Assembly (NCBI GenBank): GCA_913045935.1
Contig: CAJWSY010000008.1
Coordinates: 1 to 41,665 of the forward strand
Length of the DNA: 41,665 nt
Source of the DNA: an uncultured Chloroflexota bacterium
GTDB lineage: Bacteria > Chloroflexota > Dehalococcoidia > Lucifugimonadales > GCA-002694895
Direction of reading: 5' to 3'
Shown: one piece after another, positions 9,373 to 21,159 of the stretch
How positions within the stretch are numbered: the stretch's first letter is position 1
Layout of the letters: the number at the start of each line of letters is the position of its first letter
Made by a program: the position numbers and the translations under genes
The notes under the pieces: generated by a model
Told to the model about the DNA's origin: nothing
The model's input: the letters and a program-made list of their open reading frames with translations, nothing else
Databases searched by the model: none

Positions 9373-9989
9373 TGAATATTTATCCCGGTATTTTTAATAT
9401 CATTTATTGTTATTTTCCCTTCTCTTATAATTTTAATTTTTTCTTTTGTCATATCTAAGATTGTGGACGGATTATTTGATGTTTTATTATAATCACCAAA
9501 AATTATCAGATCTACTTGATCTCCTAAGTCTTTTACAATATTTTCTTTTATCAAGCTATGTTTTTTTCCTGATATATTTGCACTAGTGCCTGTAATTCCA
9601 CTTTTTATTTTATTCATAATTTCAATTAAGTTAGAATTATCAGGAATTCTAATTGCAACATTTTCTGTATTCCCACTAATTATATTTGATATATTTGATT
9701 TTTTCTTGACTATAAGTGTTAATGCTCCTGGCATGAATGTTTCAATCAATTCCTCACATTCTTGACTTATATGTTCAGAGTATTCGTAAAAAAAACTTTT
9801 ATCAGGAACTAAAACAGGTATTCCTTTAGAAATATCTCTGCCTTTGATTTTTAGAATTCTTTTCAAACTATTTTCTTCATTTATAATACAACTAAGTGAA
9901 TAGATTGTGTCTGTAGGTAGTACTACAACTCCGCCATTAGATAGTAAATTAGTTATAATATTTTTTGTTTTGTCTAAAGAGAACTCCAT
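9369..9989 (-). CDS. L-threonylcarbamoyladenylate synthase (Sua5/YciO/YrdC)
   Basis: GGVVVLPTDTIYSLSC, LKIKGRDISKGIPVLV, ALTLIVKKK, VAIRIPDN, TGTSANISGKKH. Confidence 0.93.
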   Translation of the reverse strand: MEFSLDKTKNIITNLLSNGGVVVLPTDTIYSLSCIINEENSLKRILKIKGRDISKGIPVLVPDKSFFYEYSEHISQECEELIETFMPGALTLIVKKKSNISNIISGNTENVAIRIPDNSNLIEIMNKIKSGITGTSANISGKKHSLIKENIVKDLGDQVDLIIFGDYNKTSNNPSTILDMTKEKIKIIREGKITINDIKNTGINIQ

Positions 9990-9995
9990 ATTTTG

Positions 9996-10024
9996 TTGAC
10001 CTTGGTTAATTAATAATTTAAGAT
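9996..10024 (+). promoter_or_regulatory. Sigma70-like promoter of guaA: TTGACC-17 nt-TAAGAT
   Basis: -35 at 9996-10001, -10 at 10019-10024; spacer counted as 17 nt; guaA ATG at 10031. Confidence 0.6.
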
Positions 10025-10030
10025 TTTTTT

Positions 10031-11590
10031 ATGAGCTTATTAAATAATACTGAAAAGAAATATAACACAGTTATTATAATTGATTACGGATCACAATATT
10101 CCAAACTTATTGCAAGAAGAATTAGAGAATGTAATGTTTACTCTGAAATTATTACTCCTGATGAAAGTTATAGTAATTTAGCAAATAAAAACATAGGCGG
10201 TATAATCTTATCTGGAGGACCTGCTGGGATAAACGAACCTGGATCTCCTAAGATTCCGAATTGGCTTTACAAATTTGATGTCCCAATATTAGGTATATGC
10301 TATGGTTTGCAAGCAATAATTCATGACCAGGGCGGTTCTGTATCTTCTTCACAGCATTCTGAATACGGAAATTCTAAAATAAAAATTAAAAATTCAAAAG
10401 AAAAATTATTTAAAGGTTGTGATAATAATTTTAATGTTTGGATGAGTCATGGAGATTCTGTAACTTCAATGCCTGAAGGCTATGATCTAATAGCCTCAAC
10501 AGATTCATGCAAATATGCTGCTGTTAAATCAGGAAATATTTATGGTATACAATTTCATCCTGAAGTAGTCCATACTGAGAATGGTAGTAAAATTTTAGAT
10601 AATTTTGTGAAAGAAATATGTAAGATTTATCCTGAATGGACTTCTGAACATTTTATTACTACAACTATTGAAAAAATCAGAAAACAAGTTAATGATAATA
10701 AAGTACTTTGTGCAATCTCTGGAGGAGTTGATTCTTCCGTGACAGCAGCTTTAATAAATAAATCAATCGAATCTAATTTGATATGCTTGTTCGTCAATAA
10801 TGGGCTTTTAAGGAAAAATGAACATAAAGATGTTGTTAGAAAATTCAAAGAAGCTAATATTGATGTTCAGTATGTAGACGCTACAGAACAATTTATTTCT
10901 AATTTAAAAAATATAACTGATCCTGAAGAAAAAAGAAAAATAATAGGCAATACATTTATTTCTGTATTTGAGTCATTCACAAAAAAAAATGACGATATTA
11001 AGTTCCTGGCACAAGGAACTCTGTATCCAGATGTAATAGAGAGTGCTACTAATGATTCTCCAAATGCGTCAAAAATAAAAACTCACCATAATGTTGGAGG
11101 ACTCCCTGAAGACATGAATTTTGAACTTGTCGAACCATTAAGAAATTTATTTAAAGATGAAGTGAGAGGCATAGGGCGAGAATTGGGACTTCCAGATTTT
11201 TTAGTAGACAGACAACCGTTTCCAGGCCCAGGACTAGGGATTAGAATAATGGGTGAAATCACTTTTCCAAAACTTGAGTTATTAAGAGAAGCAGATTGGA
11301 TATTAATGGATGAAATTAAAAAAAATAATTTGTATGAAGATTTATGGCAAAGTTTTGCTGTACTACTTAATACACAAACAGTTGGTGTAATGGGAGACCA
11401 TAGAACGTATGAATATACTATAGCTATTCGTGCAGTGAAAAGCGAAGATGCTATGACTGCTGATTGGGCTAAATTACCTTACGATCTTCTAGATTCAATA
11501 TCATCTAGAATTACTAACGAGGTCAATGGCATTAATCGAGTGGTTTATGATATTACTAGTAAGCCTCCAGGAACAATTGAATGGGAGTGA
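10031..11590 (+). CDS. guaA: GMP synthase (glutamine-hydrolysing)
   Basis: [51 protein letters not shown]-terminal [13 protein letters not shown]. Confidence 0.97.
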   Translation: MSLLNNTEKKYNTVIIIDYGSQYSKLIARRIRECNVYSEIITPDESYSNLANKNIGGIILSGGPAGINEPGSPKIPNWLYKFDVPILGICYGLQAIIHDQGGSVSSSQHSEYGNSKIKIKNSKEKLFKGCDNNFNVWMSHGDSVTSMPEGYDLIASTDSCKYAAVKSGNIYGIQFHPEVVHTENGSKILDNFVKEICKIYPEWTSEHFITTTIEKIRKQVNDNKVLCAISGGVDSSVTAALINKSIESNLICLFVNNGLLRKNEHKDVVRKFKEANIDVQYVDATEQFISNLKNITDPEEKRKIIGNTFISVFESFTKKNDDIKFLAQGTLYPDVIESATNDSPNASKIKTHHNVGGLPEDMNFELVEPLRNLFKDEVRGIGRELGLPDFLVDRQPFPGPGLGIRIMGEITFPKLELLREADWILMDEIKKNNLYEDLWQSFAVLLNTQTVGVMGDHRTYEYTIAIRAVKSEDAMTADWAKLPYDLLDSISSRITNEVNGINRVVYDITSKPPGTIEWE

Positions 11591-11603
11591 TGATTTAATT
11601 GTC

Positions 11604-13655
11604 ATGACTAATAAGTTAATAAATGAAATTAGTCCTTACTTGCAGCAACATGCAAACAATCCTGTTGATTGGTATCCATGGTCAGAAAAACCGTTTCAAA
11701 TAGCAAAAAAATATGACAAACCAGTTTTTTTAAGTATTGGATACTCTTCGTGTCATTGGTGCCATGTAATGGAAAAAGAAAGTTTTTCTGACAACGCAAT
11801 TGCTGAATATATGAATTCTAATTTTGTTTCTATTAAAGTGGACAGAGAAGAAAGACCCGACATTGATAGTATTTACATGGAATCTCTGCAGGCGTTAACC
11901 GGATCTGGTGGTTGGCCTGCTAGTTTATTTTTAACACCAGATAAGATTCCGTTTTTTGCTGGCACATATTTCCCGCCCAAAGATATGCATGGGCATCCGA
12001 GTTTTAAAAAGATTTTAGAATCTGTGCACGAACATTATATTCATAAAAAAGAGACAATAAATAGTATTGGAACCCAATTAAAAAAAATGTTACTTACTGA
12101 ATTAGAGGAAGATGGATTAACTAGTTCTGATCATGTGAAAAATACTTTAATACAACTTACCCAATCATTTGATTCTACAAATGGAGGATTTTCTAATGCA
12201 CCTAAATTCCCTCAGCCACATATTTTGGAATATTTATACTACTTAAAAATCAATTACCACAGGTATCAATCTTTAATTCCAGAAAATCAATTGGACCAAA
12301 TGATCATTCAATCAATTTCAAAAATGTCTAAGGGCGGCATATACGACCATATAGGAGGAGGGTTTCATAGATATACTGTTGATTCAAATTGGCAAACTCC
12401 TCATTTTGAAAAAATGTTATACGACAATGCTTTGCTTTCTAATATTTATTCAAAATTTTACGAAGAATATGATCAAGAATGGATGAAGTATATATCCGAG
12501 GATATTTTGGGATATTTAAACAAACACATGTCAAACAAATTTATTGGCTATTACGCGGCTCAAGATGCTGACTCTGAAGGTGAAGAAGGAAAGTATTATA
12601 TTTGGGAATTTAATGAATTGAAAGATAAATTAAGCAATAATGATTTAAAAATGGCAACGAAGGTTTTTAGTTTAAGCAAGAAAGGCAATTTTGAAAATAA
12701 AAATATATTAACAAAAGGATTGGTTGATATATACGAAAATGGTGGGATCCAGGAAAATGTTGATGAATTTAACAATTTAAAAGCTCATTTAAATAATATA
12801 AGAAATAAAAAAGAACAGCCTTTCACAGACAAGAAAATCATAACATCATGGAACGGAATGACAATTACTGCACTCATTCAAAATTACTTTTCCAGCTCTA
12901 AAATGGAATATTTAAATCAGGCAATTAATTCTACTCAATATATTTTAAATAATACTAAAAACAATAATTTAATTCCTAGATATATTATTAATGATAAACC
13001 AATCTATTCCCCTGCCCTTGAAGATTATGCTTTTTTTATAGAATCTTTACTCAAACTTAATCAAGCCACATTGAATTATAAATGGCTTGAAATTGCAATC
13101 TTATTAACTAATACAGTTATTGATTTGTATTGGGATGATAAATCAGGGTATATGTATGAAAGCAGCAAAGATGCTAAGGATTTATTTGTCAGACCTAAAT
13201 CTTTATATGACAACCCGTATACAAGCTCTTTTTCGAAAATGACTGAAATTTTGTATGTATTGGGTTCTTTTTTGGATAACCCAAATTATCTAAATATAGT
13301 ACAGAAAATAATGAATAAAATGATTCCATATATAGACAAAATTCCTCTACACACACTTTCTTGGATTAAAACTTTAGAAAAAATAAATTATGATCAAAAA
13401 TATCATTTATTTATAATTCATGAAGATAAAGATATAGATCTTGTGTTCAACAAGCTAAAAATAAATAATATTCCTAATCTTATTTATTTTGGTAAATCTA
13501 ATACCATTGATACTGGGTATCAAGTTTTTAAAGATAAAAAATCGATAGATGGTATTCCTACATTTTATTTATGCAAATCGTATTCCTGTGATTTGCCCAC
13601 AAATTCATTTGATGATATAAAATCACAATTAAAAAATGCCATTAATAATCTCTAA
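11604..13655 (+). CDS. Thioredoxin-domain protein, YyaL/DUF255 family
   Basis: [70 protein letters not shown]. Start moved from 11526 to ATG 11604, where the conserved N-terminus begins. Confidence 0.93.
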   Translation: MTNKLINEISPYLQQHANNPVDWYPWSEKPFQIAKKYDKPVFLSIGYSSCHWCHVMEKESFSDNAIAEYMNSNFVSIKVDREERPDIDSIYMESLQALTGSGGWPASLFLTPDKIPFFAGTYFPPKDMHGHPSFKKILESVHEHYIHKKETINSIGTQLKKMLLTELEEDGLTSSDHVKNTLIQLTQSFDSTNGGFSNAPKFPQPHILEYLYYLKINYHRYQSLIPENQLDQMIIQSISKMSKGGIYDHIGGGFHRYTVDSNWQTPHFEKMLYDNALLSNIYSKFYEEYDQEWMKYISEDILGYLNKHMSNKFIGYYAAQDADSEGEEGKYYIWEFNELKDKLSNNDLKMATKVFSLSKKGNFENKNILTKGLVDIYENGGIQENVDEFNNLKAHLNNIRNKKEQPFTDKKIITSWNGMTITALIQNYFSSSKMEYLNQAINSTQYILNNTKNNNLIPRYIINDKPIYSPALEDYAFFIESLLKLNQATLNYKWLEIAILLTNTVIDLYWDDKSGYMYESSKDAKDLFVRPKSLYDNPYTSSFSKMTEILYVLGSFLDNPNYLNIVQKIMNKMIPYIDKIPLHTLSWIKTLEKINYDQKYHLFIIHEDKDIDLVFNKLKINNIPNLIYFGKSNTIDTGYQVFKDKKSIDGIPTFYLCKSYSCDLPTNSFDDIKSQLKNAINNL

Positions 13656-15303
13656 AAGCATCTCCGGGTTTTGATGGAAGAGCAAACCCACCACTTAAAC
13701 CAGCAGGAGATCCGTCAGCTCTATGACAAGCAGCACCTTCCATAGTGTCATTTTTAAATAATATGGCATTCATACCACCAGCTACTCTATTAACCGAATT
13801 GGTTTTATGTCCCAATTTAGTTAGTTGATTTAGTGTCTTTTCAGGAAATTCGTATTCGAGTTCAAGCTCATAACCATCTGTCCATATTCTTGGTGATTCT
13901 ACAGCTGATTGTAAAGAAAATTTGTTATCTATAATTGCTATCAATGCCTGGCAAACTGCTCCAAATATTCTTCTTCCACCTGGTGTGCCTAACACAAGGA
14001 AAGGTTTATTATTTTTTGTAATAATTGTAGGTGTCATTGACGACAAACTTCTTTTGTATGGCTTGATTGAATTTGCATTACCTTTGTGTGGATCAAAAAG
14101 TAGCATGCAGTTATTCATCATCATTCCGGTTTCATTTATAGCAACACGGCTTCCAAAAGCATTATTTATGGTTTGTGTCATGGAAACTATATTTCCTTCA
14201 TTGTCGGCTACATTAAAATGAGTTGTATTATTACTGTCATTATCTACCAATCCTTCGGTATATTGATAATCCTGTGATTTTTCTAAATCAATTTGTTTAG
14301 ATCTTTGAGTTGCATAGTTTTTAGAAAGCAAAGATTTTATAGGGATGTCTATATACTCAGGGTCACCTATGTATTGATATCTATCTGCAAAAACTAATTT
14401 AAAGGTTTCTGCTATTATGTGAATTCTTTCAGGGTCACTAAGTTTATATTTTTCGATTTCAAAATTTTCTAAAATATTTAACATTTGTATTAAACAAATG
14501 CCACCACTACTTACAGGCCCTACGGAGTTAATGGTGTAATTCTTATAGGTACCAATTATAGGATCTCTATAATAAATTTTTTGTTTTTTCAAATCTTCTA
14601 AAGTAATCAATCCATCATTTTTTTTCATTTCTTCTTCAATATGTTTACCTAATTCTCCTCCATGAAGGTAATCGGAACCATGTTTTGCTATTCCCTCTAA
14701 TGTTGTTGCAAAATTGGGGTTTTTTATAATTTGGTTTTTTTCTGGAATTATTCCATTGGGAAGATAAATATCTTTGCTTTCTTTAAATTGAGATAATCCT
14801 TCTGCGTTATCTCTGATATTGTTTGATAAATAATCCGATACTCTAAAACCATTTTTAGCAATATTTATTGCTGGATTAATTACTTCACTTAGAGGAAATT
14901 TTCCATGCTTTTCTACTAAATGAGTCCAAGTCAATAAATTTCCAGGAGTCCCTGATGCAAGATAGCCTATTGTATTAAGTTGGCCTTCAACTTCAAAATA
15001 TTTATCTAATTCATTGCTTATTGGATTAAACATAGATTCATAAGCTTTCCCAGGAGCACTACAATACCCGTCTATTGTAGAAAATCCAGATTCAGGTTTA
15101 TAAAAATTTGTAAATCCTCCCCCAAAAGGTCCTACCATCATAGGTTCAACAACTGACAAAGCAAATGCTGTTCCAACAGCAGCATCAAATGCATTACCTC
15201 CTGCCGCAAGAATCGATATTCCTACCGATGATGCAATTGGATGATTTGATGTAACTATGCCATTAGATGATGATATTGGTTGTTTTTTTGTAATTATATC
15301 CAT
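13642..15303 (-). CDS. ggt: Gamma-glutamyltranspeptidase family protein
   Basis: [48 protein letters not shown] (Thr nucleophile region), [20 protein letters not shown]; convergent 14-bp overlap with the preceding gene. Confidence 0.93.
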   Translation of the reverse strand: MDIITKKQPISSSNGIVTSNHPIASSVGISILAAGGNAFDAAVGTAFALSVVEPMMVGPFGGGFTNFYKPESGFSTIDGYCSAPGKAYESMFNPISNELDKYFEVEGQLNTIGYLASGTPGNLLTWTHLVEKHGKFPLSEVINPAINIAKNGFRVSDYLSNNIRDNAEGLSQFKESKDIYLPNGIIPEKNQIIKNPNFATTLEGIAKHGSDYLHGGELGKHIEEEMKKNDGLITLEDLKKQKIYYRDPIIGTYKNYTINSVGPVSSGGICLIQMLNILENFEIEKYKLSDPERIHIIAETFKLVFADRYQYIGDPEYIDIPIKSLLSKNYATQRSKQIDLEKSQDYQYTEGLVDNDSNNTTHFNVADNEGNIVSMTQTINNAFGSRVAINETGMMMNNCMLLFDPHKGNANSIKPYKRSLSSMTPTIITKNNKPFLVLGTPGGRRIFGAVCQALIAIIDNKFSLQSAVESPRIWTDGYELELEYEFPEKTLNQLTKLGHKTNSVNRVAGGMNAILFKNDTMEGAACHRADGSPAGLSGGFALPSKPGDAFRDY

Positions 15304-15350
15304 ATAAAATTTAGCCTTTCAAATATAATAATAGATATTATGGTTTTATT

Positions 15351-16757
15351 ATGAATATTAATCAATCTTTTAAGCAAAAATTAATTGATATCGTTGGATC
15401 TGATTACGTCATAGTCGATAAACAAGACATGATAGTTTACGAAAGTGATGGAACTCATGACAAAGGTATGCCTGATTATGTGACATTACCAGGTTCTGTT
15501 GAAGAAGTATCAAAATTAGTAATATTGGCAAATGATTATGGGATCCCAATTATAGCAAGAGGATCTGGAACAGGACTTAGTGGAGGTGCTGTTCCTATAA
15601 GCGGAGGATTAATAATTTCTGTGAATAGAATGAATAAAATCTTGAATATTGATCCAGAAAAAGCTACAGCTGTATTGGAAGCAGGTGTGATAAATTTAGA
15701 AATCAGTAAAAAAGCTTCTGAATATGGTTTGTTTTATGCTCCTGATCCCTCTAGTCAACAAGCTTGTTCGATTGGGGGTAATGTAGCAGAAAACTCAGGA
15801 GGACCTCATTGCCTTGCGTACGGAGTTACTACTAATCATATTTTGGCTATAGAGGTTGTTTTGCCTACAGGTGAAATTACATGGTTTGGAGAAATGAATA
15901 AAGAGAGTTCAGGAATTGATTTTAGAGGTTTGTTTATAGGATCAGAAGGTACTTTTGGTATATGTACAAAAGTTGTTGTAAAGTTATTAAAACAACCAGA
16001 AGAAGTTCAGACTTTTCTTATAGCATTCAATAATATAAATGATGCCGCAAATGCTACTACATCAATAATCGGTTCAGGCATAATTCCTTCTGCAATAGAG
16101 ATGATGGACCGCACAGCATCAAAAGCAGCAGAAGAAGGAACAAATGCAGGTATCCCTGAGAATTCTGATACAGTATTGTTAATTGAAATTGAAGGTTTCA
16201 AGGAAGATATAAAAGAGCAAGAATTATTAATAAAAGATATAGTAAATGAATTTGATCCAATAGAAATCAAATTAGCAGCAAATACAAAAGAAAGAGATCT
16301 GTTTTGGAAAGCAAGAAAAGGTGTATTAGGTGCTTTGGGAAGAATTGCGCCAAATTACTTTTTGGTTGACGGAACTGTCCCAAGAACAAAACTCTCTTTT
16401 GTTCTTTCAGAAGTAAATAAATTGGCAAAAAAATACGGTTTGATAGTAGCAAATGTTCTTCATGCAGGGGATGGTAATTTGCATCCATGTATTATTTTTG
16501 ATCAACAAACACCAGGAGATACACAAAAAGCATTATCATTAGGGGGTGATATTTTAAAAGTTTGTGTTGAAAATGGAGGTGTTTTGAGTGGAGAGCATGG
16601 CATAGGTTATGAGAAAAAGGAATATATGCCCTTATTATTTTCTGAAAATGATATTAATTATATGAAAGAAATGAAGAATATTTTTGATAGTAAAAATAAT
16701 TTTAACCCCGGTAAAATTTTCCCTGAAATGAGTGATACAATTGAACAACCAAAATGA
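15351..16757 (+). CDS. glcD: FAD-binding glycolate/D-lactate oxidase subunit GlcD-like
   Basis: PIIARGSGTGLSGGAVP, GLFYAPDPSSQQACSIGGNVAENSGGPHCLAYG, NVLHAGDGNLHP, GEHGIGYEKKEYM. Confidence 0.93.
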   Translation: MNINQSFKQKLIDIVGSDYVIVDKQDMIVYESDGTHDKGMPDYVTLPGSVEEVSKLVILANDYGIPIIARGSGTGLSGGAVPISGGLIISVNRMNKILNIDPEKATAVLEAGVINLEISKKASEYGLFYAPDPSSQQACSIGGNVAENSGGPHCLAYGVTTNHILAIEVVLPTGEITWFGEMNKESSGIDFRGLFIGSEGTFGICTKVVVKLLKQPEEVQTFLIAFNNINDAANATTSIIGSGIIPSAIEMMDRTASKAAEEGTNAGIPENSDTVLLIEIEGFKEDIKEQELLIKDIVNEFDPIEIKLAANTKERDLFWKARKGVLGALGRIAPNYFLVDGTVPRTKLSFVLSEVNKLAKKYGLIVANVLHAGDGNLHPCIIFDQQTPGDTQKALSLGGDILKVCVENGGVLSGEHGIGYEKKEYMPLLFSENDINYMKEMKNIFDSKNNFNPGKIFPEMSDTIEQPK

Positions 16758-17919
16758 CAATAAAATTTTAAGCAATATTAGCCCTTCTGACAAATCAGAA
16801 TTAAAGCAAGCAACCAAAGAACTTTACAACTCAAAATCTCCCATGTCATTTATTGGAGGAGGAACCAAAATAAATTTTGGCAATGATTTCACTAAAGATA
16901 TAACTTTAATTAATACAAGTAAACTCAATAATATTATTGACTACAATCCCTCAGATTTAGTAGTTACTGTAGAATCTGGTACACAAATTAGAAAATTAGC
17001 AGATACACTTAAAGCTAATAATCAATTTTTGGGTTTTAGGTTACCATTTTATGATACTAGCACAATCGGTGGGAGCCTGGCTTTTGGTTACTCCGGAACA
17101 TATAGATTTAACGATATTCATTTAAGAGATTCCGTGATTGGATTAGAATTTTTGAACCATTTTGGTAATTATGTTCAATCCGGAGGACGTGTAGTTAAAA
17201 ATGTATCTGGATATGATGTTCACAAATTATTTATTGGCACATATGGATCATTTGGTCCTATTTATTCAATATCATTTAAAGTTTATCCAATTCCAAAAAC
17301 ACGAAAAAAAATAGAATTGTTATTCGATAACATGAATGACGCTTTGATATTTGGCAAACAGTTTGTTTTATATAATTGGAATGTCCCAAGATTGTATGTA
17401 AGCAAATCTGATTCAACTAGTAAGTATAAACTAGGATTGGATATAGTAGGTACAAGTTCGGTAGTAAATAAAATTATAAATTCTATTAATTATGATTTCT
17501 CAAAGAACATATTATCTACTGACGAAATGCTTTCTGACAAGTATATAGATGATTTTGGATATTCATTAGATGCAAATGAAATTTTAGTTAAAATCAATTC
17601 CTATAAAAATGACTTTTTCGCACCAATAGTTAGTTATCTTGAAACACAAAAACTTAAATATGATTTCATGATTAATCCCATATTTGGATTTGCATTGTTA
17701 GTGATACAAGATAATAAAGATCTTAATAATTTTTTTAATAATTTAGAATTACAAATTATTAAAAATAATATGATTATGCAAATTGAATGGAATAATTCGC
17801 ATCAACACAATTTTAATTTGACTAATGATAATTCTGATAATATAAATAAAATCTTAACAAAATCTTTTAAAAATACTTATGATAAAAACAACTTGTTCAG
17901 CCCAGGTAAACTGTTATGA
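16732..17919 (+). CDS. glcE: FAD-binding glycolate oxidase subunit GlcE-like
   Basis: SFIGGGTKINFG, DLVVTVESGTQIRKLADTL, TSTIGGSLAFGYSGTYR, GGRVVKNVSGYDVHKLFIGTYG. Overlaps glcD; GTG start at 16732 or TTG at 16741. Confidence 0.9.
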   Translation: MIQLNNQNDNKILSNISPSDKSELKQATKELYNSKSPMSFIGGGTKINFGNDFTKDITLINTSKLNNIIDYNPSDLVVTVESGTQIRKLADTLKANNQFLGFRLPFYDTSTIGGSLAFGYSGTYRFNDIHLRDSVIGLEFLNHFGNYVQSGGRVVKNVSGYDVHKLFIGTYGSFGPIYSISFKVYPIPKTRKKIELLFDNMNDALIFGKQFVLYNWNVPRLYVSKSDSTSKYKLGLDIVGTSSVVNKIINSINYDFSKNILSTDEMLSDKYIDDFGYSLDANEILVKINSYKNDFFAPIVSYLETQKLKYDFMINPIFGFALLVIQDNKDLNNFFNNLELQIIKNNMIMQIEWNNSHQHNFNLTNDNSDNINKILTKSFKNTYDKNNLFSPGKLL

Positions 17920-19205
17920 CAATAAAATCGTATATAGATAATGTAAAAGATGAAGTTTACAAATGCGTCCACTGTGGATTTTGTTTGACCGCTTGCCCTA
18001 CATACCTTGTTAGTGGTCAAGAATTAGAATCTCCAAGAGGTAGAATTACTTTGATGAAAGCCACAATAGAATCAGAAATCATTCCCGATTCAAACACTTT
18101 TGCTCATTGGGATAGATGTATACAATGCAGGGCTTGTGAACCTGCGTGTCCGTCAGGTGTTAATTATGGTTTGTTAATTGAAGCAACCAAAACAGGAATG
18201 AATGAAGTGCGATCTGAATCTTTTATTTACCGTTATAATTTGAAAATCATTCTTAATTTATTAATTTCAAAATGGTTTGTAAATCTTAATGCGCTTATTT
18301 TTAGGATATATAACAAATTAAAAATTTCCCAATTAATAAATAAGGTTAAACTTAATAAGTTATTACCTAAGAAAATTAATGAACTAGAAAAAATGATCCC
18401 CATAATTAATGGATTCCCATTAAAGTCAGGAAATTATCCTTCTGACACAAATAATAATTTTAAAGTTATGTTATTTAGAGGCTGTGTTATGCCTGGTATT
18501 CATGGTGACAATATGAGAAAAACAATTTATTTATTAAATCATTTAGGATTTGATGTTGAAGTGTTAGATAATGAAGTTTGTTGTGGCTCAATAAGTTCGC
18601 ATAATGGTGACTCAGATATGACATTAAAGTTAGCAAAAACAAATATTGATAATTTTTTACAAAACGAATCAAAATATCTTTTAATATCATCCGCAGGCTG
18701 TGGTACCAGAATAAAAGAGTATAATCATTTATTTAATAAAAATTCATCATATTACAACAAAGCGTTATTGTTAAAAGAAAAGACTATGGATATTTATGAA
18801 TTTTTGTATAATAATTTGCCGTTTAAGCCAGAAGGTAATATTAATTTAACGGTATCATATCAACCTGCATGTCATTTGATAAATACACAAAAAATTATTG
18901 ATCCCCCTGTAGAGTTATTAAAAATGATACCTGGAATTAAGTACGTTGAATTACCTTCAAGTAACATATGTTGTGGAGCGGGAGGAGCTTACTCGATTAC
19001 TCAACCAGAGTGGTCAAAAAAAGTATTAAACAAAAAAATGACAGAATTTAAGTCAATAAATGCTGATATACTTACTGTATCCAACCCAGGTTGTTTAATT
19101 CAATTACAAAATGGAATACAAGAATCAAGTATTAGTTCTGATATTATGTACGTAACTGATTTACTTTATAATTCTTATTTGAAAGGAGAGAAAAATGAAT
19201 CTTAG
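17916..19205 (+). CDS. glcF: Glycolate oxidase iron-sulfur subunit GlcF-like
   Basis: Two 4Fe-4S motifs CVHCGFCLTACPTY and CIQCRACEPACPSG; two CCG domains (CCGS, CCGAGG). Confidence 0.94.
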   Translation: MTIKSYIDNVKDEVYKCVHCGFCLTACPTYLVSGQELESPRGRITLMKATIESEIIPDSNTFAHWDRCIQCRACEPACPSGVNYGLLIEATKTGMNEVRSESFIYRYNLKIILNLLISKWFVNLNALIFRIYNKLKISQLINKVKLNKLLPKKINELEKMIPIINGFPLKSGNYPSDTNNNFKVMLFRGCVMPGIHGDNMRKTIYLLNHLGFDVEVLDNEVCCGSISSHNGDSDMTLKLAKTNIDNFLQNESKYLLISSAGCGTRIKEYNHLFNKNSSYYNKALLLKEKTMDIYEFLYNNLPFKPEGNINLTVSYQPACHLINTQKIIDPPVELLKMIPGIKYVELPSSNICCGAGGAYSITQPEWSKKVLNKKMTEFKSINADILTVSNPGCLIQLQNGIQESSISSDIMYVTDLLYNSYLKGEKNES

Positions 19206-19986
19206 TTTAAATGATAAAGTAGCTATAATTACAGGAGGTAGCGACGGTATAGGTAAAGCAGCCGCTATTTCTTTGGCTAGAGAAGGAGCTAAAGTTGCAA
19301 TTATTGCAAGAAATCAAGAAAAAATTGATTTAGCTGTAAAAGAGATCAAGCAAATTACAAATGGTAGCGTTATTGGCATTTCTGCAGATGTTTCAGTTGA
19401 ATCAGATGTAAAAGACATGGTTTCAACCGTTAATGCTGAATTTGGCGGAGTAGATATACTAATAAACAATGCTGGAACGTCATCAGCTACAACTTTAGAA
19501 AAAATGTCAAATGAAGATCTTAAGGTAGACTTTGGTATAAAGGTATATGGAGCAATTTATTGTGCTCGGGCTGCCTTGCCATACTTGAAAAAATCAGGGA
19601 ATGGAGTGATTTTAAACACAACCACACCTGGAGGAAAAACTTCTAGTCCAGGCACTCAACCAACATCGCTTTCAAGGGCCGCAGGAATTTCTTTAACTAA
19701 ATCATGGGCGGGAGAATTGGCAGAATTTAATATAAGAGTTAACACTGTTTGTGTTGGATTATTAAAATCAGGTCAGCATAGAACTAGATGGGAAACTATG
19801 AATTCAAAGAATCCTGATTATTCTTTGGATGATCATTGGGAATCTATGGGAAAAAATATCCCATTAGGCAGAGTTGGCGAAGCTGAAGAAGTTGGAGACG
19901 TAATGTGCTTTTTAGCGTCATCTAAAGCAAGCTATGTGACAGGAACTGCAATAAATGTGGACGGAGGGACAGCTCCCGTTATTTAA
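19195..19986 (+). CDS. SDR family protein with altered catalytic motif
   Basis: [30 protein letters not shown] (TGxxxGIG), [16 protein letters not shown]; the YxxxK position reads TSLSR. Confidence 0.88.
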   Translation: MNLSLNDKVAIITGGSDGIGKAAAISLAREGAKVAIIARNQEKIDLAVKEIKQITNGSVIGISADVSVESDVKDMVSTVNAEFGGVDILINNAGTSSATTLEKMSNEDLKVDFGIKVYGAIYCARAALPYLKKSGNGVILNTTTPGGKTSSPGTQPTSLSRAAGISLTKSWAGELAEFNIRVNTVCVGLLKSGQHRTRWETMNSKNPDYSLDDHWESMGKNIPLGRVGEAEEVGDVMCFLASSKASYVTGTAINVDGGTAPVI

Positions 19987-21071
19987 TCGAGAAAATTATT
20001 TTGTGCATTATGTCTTAATGAATGATCTAATAATACAATAGCAACCATGGATTCAACCATGGGCACTGCCCTAGGTAAAACACAAGGGTCATGCCGCCCC
20101 CTGCCACCGAATTCAATTTCTTTTCCACTATCAGTGACTGTATTTTGATTTTGTATAATAGTTCCAGTTGGTTTGAATGCAGCTTTTAATATAATATTTT
20201 CACCATTAGAGATTCCGCCCTGAATTCCTCCGCTATTATTAGTTTTAGTTCTTATTTTGCCATTATCATTATAAAATTCATCATTATGATCTGATCCCTT
20301 CATTAATGTTCCTTTAAATCCCGAACCAATTTCAAATCCTTTACAGGCAGGCAGAGAAAGTACGGCCTTACCAAGATCTGCTTCTAATTTATCAAATACG
20401 GGTTCGCCTAATCCTGGAGGAACATTTCTGCACACCAGTTCGACTACCCCTCCTAATGAATCACCCTGTTTTCTAATTTCTTTTATTTTATCAATCATGA
20501 TTTTGGCAATATCTTGGTCAGGGCATCTTACAATGTTTTGTTCGACATCTGAGATTTTTACTGTGTCGGTATTTACTTTTGCTTCCAAGTTTTGAATAGA
20601 CTTCACATATCCTACGATTTGTATATTGTATTTTTGTTTTAGTATTTTTTTTGCCAACGCACCTGCCGCTACTCTTCCTATTGTTTCTCTAGCACTTGCT
20701 CTGCCGCCACCTTTCCAGTTTCTAATACCATATTTTATGTCATATGTGTAATCTGCATGAGATGGGCGATAAAGGGATTTAAGTGCATCGTAATCTTTAC
20801 TTTTGGCATCTGTGTTAGATACTGATATATGGATTGGAGAACCTAAAGTCTTACCTTCAAATACCCCTGATAGTATCTCAGCTTTATCATTTTCTTTTCT
20901 CTGTGTAGTAATTTCACTTTGCCCTGGTTTTCTTCTGTTTAATTCAAATTGTATGTCTTCGTTTGAGATACTAATTCCTGGAGGGCATCCATCTATAGTT
21001 ACACCAACTGCTTCACCATGTGATTCACCCCAAGTAGTGATTTTATATGATTTTCCAAATGTATTTGGCAA
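19983..21071 (-). CDS. aroC: Chorismate synthase
   Basis: [89 protein letters not shown]. Confidence 0.97.
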   Translation of the reverse strand: MPNTFGKSYKITTWGESHGEAVGVTIDGCPPGISISNEDIQFELNRRKPGQSEITTQRKENDKAEILSGVFEGKTLGSPIHISVSNTDAKSKDYDALKSLYRPSHADYTYDIKYGIRNWKGGGRASARETIGRVAAGALAKKILKQKYNIQIVGYVKSIQNLEAKVNTDTVKISDVEQNIVRCPDQDIAKIMIDKIKEIRKQGDSLGGVVELVCRNVPPGLGEPVFDKLEADLGKAVLSLPACKGFEIGSGFKGTLMKGSDHNDEFYNDNGKIRTKTNNSGGIQGGISNGENIILKAAFKPTGTIIQNQNTVTDSGKEIEFGGRGRHDPCVLPRAVPMVESMVAIVLLDHSLRHNAQNNFLD

Positions 21072-21159
21072 TTTATTCCTACTAATATTTATAATTAAAT
21101 AAATTATACTACCACTAGGTTATTTTTTTTGGTACGATTTTAGTTATTTACACGTAACA

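Noticed and set aside
11526-11603. N-terminal extension of the DUF255 protein from ORF start 11526
   Set aside because: It overlaps the 3' end of guaA by 65 bp and precedes the conserved start [23 protein letters not shown] at 11604.
20803-21102. 99-aa plus-strand ORF antisense to aroC (and similar antisense ORFs at 5265, 8840, 10627, 13922, 16007, 16267, 18487, 23592, 23797, 38856, 41031)
   Set aside because: Each is a shadow ORF inside a strongly conserved gene on the other strand, with no recognisable domain or RBS.
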